12,110 nt of DNA from positions 1 through 12,110 of the forward strand of contig JAEZDJ010000070.1 of NCBI GenBank assembly GCA_023429565.1. The letters run 5' to 3'. A program made the position numbers and the translations under genes. The DNA is from Actinomycetes bacterium. GTDB taxonomy: Bacteria > Actinomycetota > Coriobacteriia > Coriobacteriales > Eggerthellaceae. The notes beneath the pieces are model-generated. The model was not told the DNA's origin, did no database searches, and saw nothing but the letters and a program-made list of their open reading frames with translations. Below are positions 8,104-12,110 of this stretch, one piece after another; positions within the stretch are counted from its first letter, which is position 1; each line of letters opens with the position of its first letter.

Positions 8104-8840
8104 CATCCCTCCACCAGTCCGATCGTGGCTGCAATCAGGAGTCCGACCGAGGCGAGACATGCTCCCATGACGAGGATGTCCAGCCACCTGAAGCCGACGT
8201 CGCAGAGGCTCGTCCGCCTTTCGGGCGATCCGAAGCCCCTCGTGAGCGAGGCGGCTGAAAGATCCTCGCCGATCTGCACCGCGCATGACATGAGCGGCAC
8301 GAGCCGATACTCCACCATTGCCAACAGGCCGGATGATCTCACGTTCACATTTCGCATGCGCATGGCCCCGTTGATCGCGCGTGCTTCCTCGCCCAGGGTG
8401 GGGAAGAACCGAAACAGCACTGCCAGAGGAAGCGTGAGGAACTGTGGAGCGTGCATGCGGTCCATTGCCGCCATGAACTCCGATACCGTGGTGGTTGCGA
8501 ACACGAAATACGCGGTGGCGATAGTGGGAATGAAGCGCGAGGCTATCATGCATGACGCGACTATGAGGAAGTTCAGGGGTCCCTCGACGTTGGGCACGAC
8601 GAAGGACGTGAGTGCAAGGGATGCTGCATAGGCGCCAAGCAGTCCTGCCGCCGTGCCAAAACGTCCCGAAACGGCCAGCAGAACGAACGGTGCCAACAGC
8701 ATGACCGTTCGCACCGTCGTCATGAGGGGCCCGTTTCCGCTTGTCAAAAGAACGGTCGATACGGAGACGAGCAATACGAGCTTGGTGCGTGGATCAAGGA
8801 CCACCGTGCGCTCGACGGCGCCAGTATGCAGAAGTTTCAT
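8103..8840 (-). CDS. ecfT: ECF transporter T component (EcfT)
   Basis: A 245-residue membrane protein of the EcfT/CbiQ family, the scaffold that couples ATP hydrolysis to toppling of the S component. Hydrophobic segments lie around residues 18-33, 45-58, 63-82, 90-115 and 220-242. The cytoplasmic coupling region is recognisable: RFFPTLGEEARAINGAMRMR at 144-163, then a second arginine motif around LTRGFG at 199-204. The coupling arginines are probably R163 and R201. The first Ala-Arg-Gly motif reads Met-Arg-Asn here, a divergence from the usual form. The gene starts five bases after the ecfS stop, has only a weak AGGA thirteen bases upstream, and ends overlapping the ATPase start. A perfect inverted repeat across the ecfS stop (8844-8862) could make its translation depend on ecfS. 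Family assignment is firm; S-component partnership follows from the neighbours. Confidence 0.92.
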   Translation of the reverse strand: MKLLHTGAVERTVVLDPRTKLVLLVSVSTVLLTSGNGPLMTTVRTVMLLAPFVLLAVSGRFGTAAGLLGAYAASLALTSFVVPNVEGPLNFLIVASCMIASRFIPTIATAYFVFATTTVSEFMAAMDRMHAPQFLTLPLAVLFRFFPTLGEEARAINGAMRMRNVNVRSSGLLAMVEYRLVPLMSCAVQIGEDLSAASLTRGFGSPERRTSLCDVGFRWLDILVMGACLASVGLLIAATIGLVEG

Positions 8841-8843
8841 GCT

Positions 8844-8862
8844 GATCAGGCAATTCCTGATC
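8844..8862 (-). repeat. Inverted repeat across the ecfS stop, before ecfT
   Basis: A perfect hairpin, GATCAGG and CCTGATC arms of seven bases with a five-base loop. Read on the minus strand, the ecfS stop codon TGA (8848-8846) lies inside the 3' arm, three bases before the ecfT ATG, and the only AGGA-like ribosome binding site lies in the 5' arm and loop. A ribosome finishing ecfS would open it, suggesting translational coupling. There is no U-tract, so a terminator is unlikely. Confidence 0.5.
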
Positions 8863-9463
8863 GAGCGAAGTGCTTTTTAAGCACCTTGAGCCCTATCCAT
8901 CCGCCAATGAGCCCCGTTGCGAACGCGGCGACAAGCATGAGCGGGTACGCCCATGGCTGCAAAAAGCCCATGAGCTCGTTCACGTATGCGTCCCCATACT
9001 GCACGCGCATGAGGGCGTAATAGCTGTCCGACGTGATGAGCATGGGAAGGAAATTGCCAATGAGCCAGCAGCTGAACACGCCGTGGGAGAGCACGCTCTT
9101 CCGTGCGCTGGCATAGTTGCCGCTCCTCGCGACAAGGTCCGCCAGAAACCCGAAGAGGAGTCCCGTCGCTATGCTGAAGTATCCCATTCCCGTGACGAAC
9201 ATGATAATGCCGATCAGCAGGCCCATGATGGTTATCATGCCGAACTTCTTCACGCGGGTGAGGAAGAGCATGTAGGGGATGCCGGCAATGAGGGGAATAA
9301 TAGCGCAGATCAGCACCATCAAGATGGGGATGAATCCCAAGCATGCGACCACGAACACCACCACGAAGTACAGGGCGGTGAAAATGCCGATGTTGATAAA
9401 GTCCTTGCCGGAGAGCCGCGATGGGGCGGCCTGATTCCCGACAGGTTCAGAAGCGGTTTTCAT
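8846..9463 (-). CDS. ECF transporter S component, MptD/Trep_Strep family
   Basis: A 205-residue integral membrane protein matching the Trep_Strep (MptD-family putative ECF S component) type: a short polar N-terminus, then the characteristic opening LSGKDFINIGIFTALYFVVV at 17-36 and LGFIPILMVL at 42-51. Hydrophobic segments fall at about 24-42, 44-68, 76-91, 95-110, 125-143 and 168-195, six in all, as usual for S components. The S component binds the substrate and gives the transporter its specificity; members of this family have no settled substrate. The ATG at 9463 follows AAAGG by about eight bases. An upstream in-frame TTG at 9592 would add a 43-residue polar extension without a ribosome binding site and lies almost at the inferred transcription start, so it is rejected. 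It is the first gene of the ECF operon. Confidence 0.9.
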   Translation of the reverse strand: MKTASEPVGNQAAPSRLSGKDFINIGIFTALYFVVVFVVACLGFIPILMVLICAIIPLIAGIPYMLFLTRVKKFGMITIMGLLIGIIMFVTGMGYFSIATGLLFGFLADLVARSGNYASARKSVLSHGVFSCWLIGNFLPMLITSDSYYALMRVQYGDAYVNELMGFLQPWAYPLMLVAAFATGLIGGWIGLKVLKKHFARSGIA

Positions 9464-9600
9464 GCAAACAGCCTTTCCAGACGAAGCTTGCCCGACGGCA
9501 CGGTGCCGAGGGGATGTCGAATCCTCCCGCATCACGCGGGTAGAATGTTCCAACGTGCGCTGTGACGGGGTCTCCGGAGTAAAGTTAGCCAAAGCGAACG
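9464..9600 (-). promoter_or_regulatory. Leader of the ECF operon, about 137 bases, structured
   Basis: From the inferred transcription start near 9600 to the ecfS ATG. It holds two perfect hairpins: CCCGC/GCGGG at 9526-9540 with a five-base loop, and CGGCAC/GTGCCG at 9496-9508 with a one-base nominal loop. Neither is followed by a U-tract. I do not recognise a known riboswitch; I specifically see no cobalamin box. The leader is also open in the ecfS frame, so a longer ecfS remains a minor alternative. Confidence 0.4.
9584..9599 (-). promoter_or_regulatory. Candidate operator of the ECF operon, shared with the ABC pair
   Basis: GTTAGCCAAAGCGAAC on the plus strand. It matches 13 of 16 bases with the complement of the element at 3799-3814 (GTTAGCCATAGATAAC). 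It lies about seven bases downstream of the -10 box, covering positions just after the inferred transcription start, where a bound repressor would block initiation. The common core is GTTAGCCAnAGnnAAC. Reuse at both transporter promoters supports a shared regulator. Confidence 0.45.
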
Positions 9601-9606
9601 TCAGCT

Positions 9607-9635
9607 ATCATAGAGCATTGGGGTAAAACGACCAA
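9607..9635 (-). promoter_or_regulatory. Sigma-70-type promoter of the ECF operon
   Basis: Minus strand: TTGGTC (-35, 9635-9630), 17-bp spacer, TATGAT (-10, 9612-9607). The -10 box matches the consensus TATAAT at five of six positions and the spacing is ideal. Transcription should start around 9600 and run through ecfS, ecfT, the A component and the AraC gene. No other promoter is apparent between those tightly spaced genes. Confidence 0.55.
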
Positions 9636-9759
9636 CTCAAAAAAGCCGAGATGAGCCCAAATGGCCATATAAAGCGAGAACATCGAATGAAGACGGCTGG
9701 CTGCTCCAACACGTGGGGCAAGCTGATTTCATGAAGAGGGGTGCTGGAACGATTCAAAT
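9636..9759. other. Intergenic DNA, AT-richer, no gene recognised
   Basis: This stretch separates the ECF promoter from the tail of the metal ATPase gene. It contains a run of six A residues and a CATATAAAG string on the plus strand, but I find no paired -35 box, no ribosome binding site and no convincing coding sequence. Two tiny open frames exist (15 codons from 9687 plus; 32 codons on the minus strand), neither with a ribosome binding site. Confidence 0.4.
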
Positions 9760-9776
9760 TCCGACGGCGCGTCGGA
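9760..9776 (-). terminator. Candidate terminator after the metal ATPase gene
   Basis: A perfect seven-base stem, TCCGACG and CGTCGGA, with a three-base loop. On the minus strand it is followed by AATTTGAATC, a weak U-tract. It lies about 85 bases downstream of the ATPase stop, and no better hairpin is seen there. A smaller palindrome, GTTCT-G-AGAAC at 9837-9847, lies closer to the stop but lacks any T-run. Confidence 0.35.
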
Positions 9777-9860
9777 GGGAGACGGGGCCTTGACCCTGGC
9801 TTCCTCCGGCACGCCGCGTTCCGGTTGCTGCAATTTGTTCTGAGAACTTTGCGCCTTGGT

Positions 9861-11891
9861 TTAGGCGGCTTCCTTGCCGAGGGAGGAAGAAGGCGTCATC
9901 AGGGATCCGTCGCGCGGTTCATGACCTGGTGCGGAGTCGTTTGAGAGGCCGATCTTCTTGCTGGACATCTTCCATCTGAGCAAGGTGGCGGAGTTGACGA
10001 TGACCACGACCGAACCGACATTGTGCACGAGCGCGCCAACCACCGGATCGAGAATTCCGGTCATGGCGAGCGCAATGGCGACGAAATTGAGCATCAACGA
10101 AAACGTCATGTTCAATTTGATGGTGGTCATCATGCGCTTAGACAACGCAAGAAGGTGGGGAAGGGAGGAGATGTCGTCTCGGATGAGGGCGATATCGGCG
10201 GCATCGACCGCGATGTCGCTTCCCGTGCCTCCCATGGCGATGCCGACGGTTGCCCGCTTGAGCGCCGGCGCGTCGTTGATTCCATCCCCGACCATGCATA
10301 CGGGACAGCTGTCTTGCTCGGATTCCACGATGGCGGCCATCTTGTTCTCCGGCAGGCAGTTTGCCTCAACTGTTTCGATACCCACTTGCTGTGCGATGTG
10401 GCGAGCGGCCTGGGGGTGGTCTCCGGTGAGAAGGACTGGCTCGATCCCGAGACGTCTGATGCCTGCGATCGTTTGCCTCGCCGTTGGACGCACGGTGTCC
10501 GCCAGGGCGACGAATCCGGCCGGACGGCCGTCGACGGCCGCAAACACCATGGTGCAGCCCTGTTCGGCAAAGGGCCGCGCTGCGGTTTCCAAGGCTTCGG
10601 TGCCGGAAACTCCTTCCTCCAGAAGAAGCTTTGCATTGCCTGCGACGACTTCGCGTCCTTCGATGACGGCGCGGACTCCCCGTCCGGGAATCATGTCGAA
10701 GGATGAAGGGTCTTGGAGGTGGGGAGCCGACGGCACGGGCGGCGTTGGGGCATTGGGGTCCGGCTGTGCCGCCAGTTGCTTTCTCCAGCCGTTGACCACG
10801 GCCTTGCCGATGGGGTGCTCGCTCATGCTTTCGGCGGAGGCAACCAGCGTATAGAGGGTTTCATCGTTCAGGAACCCGTTATCGGATGCCTGAACGGTAA
10901 TTACCTCGGGACGGCCGTGCGTGAGCGTGCCCGTCTTGTCGAAAGCCGTTTTGCGCACGGATGCCAGACGCTCGAGCGCATCACCTTCGCGAACGAGAAT
11001 GCCATACTTCGTCACGTTTCCGATTGCTGCCATGATGGCGGTGGGGGTTGCCAGCACAAGCGCGCAGGGGCAAAACACGACAAGAATGGTCACGGCGCGT
11101 ATGATCTCTCCCGTGACCAGCCATGTCCCAGCTGCTGCCGTGAGCGCGATCACGACGATCCAGGTGGCCCATCGGTCGGCGAGCCTCACGATTTTGGCCT
11201 TGCCGGCATCGGCAGATTGGACGAGGCTGATCATGCGGGCCAGCGAGCTGTCCTCGCCAACGCGTTCGGCACGCATCTCGAATGCGCCGAACTGGTTGAC
11301 GGTCCCGCTTTTCACCTCGTCGCCCGTCGTCTTGTCGACAGGCAGGGACTCTCCGGTCATGACGGATTCGTCGATGGAGGTGCGGCCGTTTATGATGGTC
11401 CCGTCCACGGCTATCGTCTCGCCGGGAAGTACGCGAAGGATGTCTCCCACCTTCACTTCTTCGGCGGGGACGATATGATCGACTTGGTTTTCGACGATTC
11501 TCGCGGTGCGGGGCGTGAGGTGCACGAGGTGCTCGATTCCCGCACGCGCCTTGGCCACCGTCAGCTCTTCGAGAAGGGCCCCGAGTTGCATGATGAGGGC
11601 GACCTCTCCTGCGGCAAAGTTCTCTCCGATGGCCACCGCAGCAATAAGCGCGATGGACACAAGCACGTCTGCCTTGATGTCGAACTCGGTGACGAGCCCG
11701 ATTATTGCTCCGAGCACTATGGGCAGTCCGCAGAGGATGATGGCAATCCAGGCGGGGTCGAAGGGGAGAATGTCCGGTGCAAAAAAGCTTGCGAGCAACG
11801 AGATGGCTGAGATGACCAGGAAGGCGATGTTTTTTCGTGTGCCTCCCCAGTCGAGGGCTTCTTCCAGTTTTTCCAATCCCGGCACCTGCAT
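9861..11891 (-). CDS. Heavy-metal translocating P1B-type ATPase without HMA domain
   Basis: A 676-residue P-type pump that moves a transition metal across the cytoplasmic membrane, probably outward. Motifs in order: TGES 179-182 (actuator), CPC 274-276 (membrane metal site), DKTGT 318-322 with phosphorylated D318, SEHP 357-360 (P1B nucleotide site), GDGIND 535-540 (hinge). The N-terminus starts directly in the membrane region; there is no HMA domain and no N-terminal CxxC. A proline-rich insert occupies about 375-395 of the nucleotide domain. C529 and C532 form an unusual CPVC just before the hinge. Near the end, N602 and H623-N624 stand where zinc/cadmium pumps have Lys and Asp, and copper pumps' YN and MxxSS are absent, so the metal is uncertain; CtpC-like manganese/zinc pumps are one possibility. 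The ATG at 11891 follows AAGGAG by eight bases. A CsoR-like site upstream suggests metal-responsive control. No operon partner is in the window. Confidence 0.93.
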   Translation of the reverse strand: MQVPGLEKLEEALDWGGTRKNIAFLVISAISLLASFFAPDILPFDPAWIAIILCGLPIVLGAIIGLVTEFDIKADVLVSIALIAAVAIGENFAAGEVALIMQLGALLEELTVAKARAGIEHLVHLTPRTARIVENQVDHIVPAEEVKVGDILRVLPGETIAVDGTIINGRTSIDESVMTGESLPVDKTTGDEVKSGTVNQFGAFEMRAERVGEDSSLARMISLVQSADAGKAKIVRLADRWATWIVVIALTAAAGTWLVTGEIIRAVTILVVFCPCALVLATPTAIMAAIGNVTKYGILVREGDALERLASVRKTAFDKTGTLTHGRPEVITVQASDNGFLNDETLYTLVASAESMSEHPIGKAVVNGWRKQLAAQPDPNAPTPPVPSAPHLQDPSSFDMIPGRGVRAVIEGREVVAGNAKLLLEEGVSGTEALETAARPFAEQGCTMVFAAVDGRPAGFVALADTVRPTARQTIAGIRRLGIEPVLLTGDHPQAARHIAQQVGIETVEANCLPENKMAAIVESEQDSCPVCMVGDGINDAPALKRATVGIAMGGTGSDIAVDAADIALIRDDISSLPHLLALSKRMMTTIKLNMTFSLMLNFVAIALAMTGILDPVVGALVHNVGSVVVIVNSATLLRWKMSSKKIGLSNDSAPGHEPRDGSLMTPSSSLGKEAA

Positions 11892-11911
11892 GCCATCATC
11901 TCCTTGAATAG

Positions 11912-11927
11912 ATACCTATGGGGGTAT
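11912..11927 (-). promoter_or_regulatory. CsoR-family-like operator at the ATPase promoter
   Basis: A 16-bp GC-centred palindrome, ATACCTATGGGGGTAT (complement ATACCCCCATAGGTAT). ATACC/GGTAT arms around a C- and G-run are typical of operators for the CsoR/RcnR/CstR repressors, which sense copper, nickel/cobalt or persulfide. It covers the expected transcription start, between the -10 box and the ribosome binding site, suiting repression. The repressor gene is not in this window. Similarity is judged from memory of the consensus. Confidence 0.5.
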
Positions 11928-11931
11928 TGGT

Positions 11932-11960
11932 ATAATACGATGACAAGAAAAAATTATCCA
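11932..11960 (-). promoter_or_regulatory. Candidate promoter of the metal ATPase gene
   Basis: Minus strand: TGGATA (weak -35, 11960-11955), 17-bp spacer, TATTAT (-10, 11937-11932). The inferred start near 11925 falls inside the CsoR-like palindrome. On the opposite strand the same bases give a plus-strand TATAAT (11931-11936), so a divergent promoter toward the right edge is possible; its best -35 (TTGAAT, 11904-11909) is 21 bp away, longer than normal. Confidence 0.4.
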
Positions 11961-12110
11961 GAGGTAACATTCAAAAAAATCAGGAATTTTGGCTGTTGGG
12001 CAAAGTTGCCTCTGCGTCCAAGCGAGCGGAAGAAGGAAAAGAAGGAGATAAAGCTTTCTTGAAGAGATGACGGCGAGGGAGAGAGCCCGAAGAGCCCGAA
12101 GAGCCCGAAG
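11961..12110. other. Right-edge intergenic DNA, purine-rich, no gene recognised
   Basis: From about 12020 the plus strand is strongly purine-rich (GGAAGAAGGAAAAGAAGGAG and following). All three minus-strand frames happen to stay open through part of it, but they give low-complexity Phe/Ser or Leu/Arg-rich sequence without clear starts. A plus-strand ATG at 12067 is open to the edge (MTARERARRARRARR), with no properly spaced ribosome binding site. A short palindrome GGCAA-AG-TTGCC lies near 12000. I assign no gene. Confidence 0.4.
12082..12110. repeat. 9-bp direct tandem repeat at the right edge
   Basis: Three perfect copies of AGAGCCCGA (12082-12090, 12091-12099, 12100-12108) and the start of a fourth run into the window edge. 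The unit is a multiple of three, so it would keep any reading frame. The true copy number is not visible here. Confidence 0.75.

Noticed and set aside
8107..8553. Long N-terminal extension of the ECF ATPase protein
   Set aside because: It is the out-of-frame shadow of ecfT; the ATPase family begins near the ATG at 8103.
9464..9592. TTG-initiated longer ecfS
   Set aside because: No ribosome binding site, a polar extension unlike the family, and the inferred transcript starts only a few bases upstream.
9594..9692. Minus-strand 32-codon hydrophobic open frame in the ECF promoter region
   Set aside because: No ribosome binding site, and the inferred ECF promoter lies inside it.
10713..11810. 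365-codon plus-strand open frame opposite the metal ATPase gene
   Set aside because: It is an antisense shadow in high-GC DNA; the protein sequence has no domain, while the minus strand encodes all P-type ATPase motifs.
12067..12110. Plus-strand open frame starting at ATG 12067 and running off the edge
   Set aside because: The sequence is Arg/Ala low complexity from the tandem repeat, and the nearest AGGAG is about 19 bases upstream, too far to support the start.
1..12110. CRISPR arrays, insertion sequences, rRNA and tRNA genes
   Set aside because: No spaced direct repeats, transposase motifs, terminal inverted repeats or RNA gene signatures were seen on either strand.

Overview
The window is about 12 kb of GC-rich bacterial DNA with short, AT-richer intergenic stretches and strong AGGAGG-type ribosome binding sites. 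Gene content (MptD/Trep_Strep-type ECF transporter, ThrH, HMA-less P1B ATPase) fits a host-associated, high-GC Gram-positive lineage such as the Coriobacteriia. That assignment is inference from composition and gene families, not proof. I see no rRNA, tRNA, CRISPR array or insertion sequence. Eight of the nine genes lie on the minus strand; only thrH is on the plus strand.

Layout by coordinate. 1-182: non-coding, with a candidate terminator. 183-3747: two back-to-back fused permease/ATPase ABC half-transporters of the IrtAB/YbtPQ type, one nucleotide apart. 3905-4531: a TetR-family regulator just upstream of them, with a recognisable promoter and palindrome. 4871-5482: thrH, a HAD-family phosphoserine phosphatase/homoserine phosphotransferase, whose 3' end overlaps the next gene tail-to-tail. 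5431-9463: one apparent operon, read right to left, encoding an ECF transporter (S component, T component, double-ATPase A component) followed by an AraC-family regulator. 9464-9860: leader, promoter and intergenic DNA. 9861-11891: a heavy-metal P1B-type ATPase with a CsoR-like palindrome upstream. 11892-12110: its promoter region, then purine-rich DNA ending in a 9-bp tandem repeat.

How the genes may work together. The ECF operon and the ABC pair look like two halves of one uptake module, each side carrying its own regulator. A 16-bp imperfect palindrome (GTTAGCCA-type) occurs at the promoter of the ABC pair and again, 13/16 identical, at the inferred transcription start of the ECF operon. 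The simplest reading is one regulator, most likely the TetR protein, acting on both units. IrtAB/YbtPQ-type pairs import metal-siderophore complexes, so a metallophore or related micronutrient is the leading guess, but nothing in the sequence fixes the substrate. The metal ATPase at the right edge looks independently regulated and has unusual membrane metal-site residues for a CPC-type pump.
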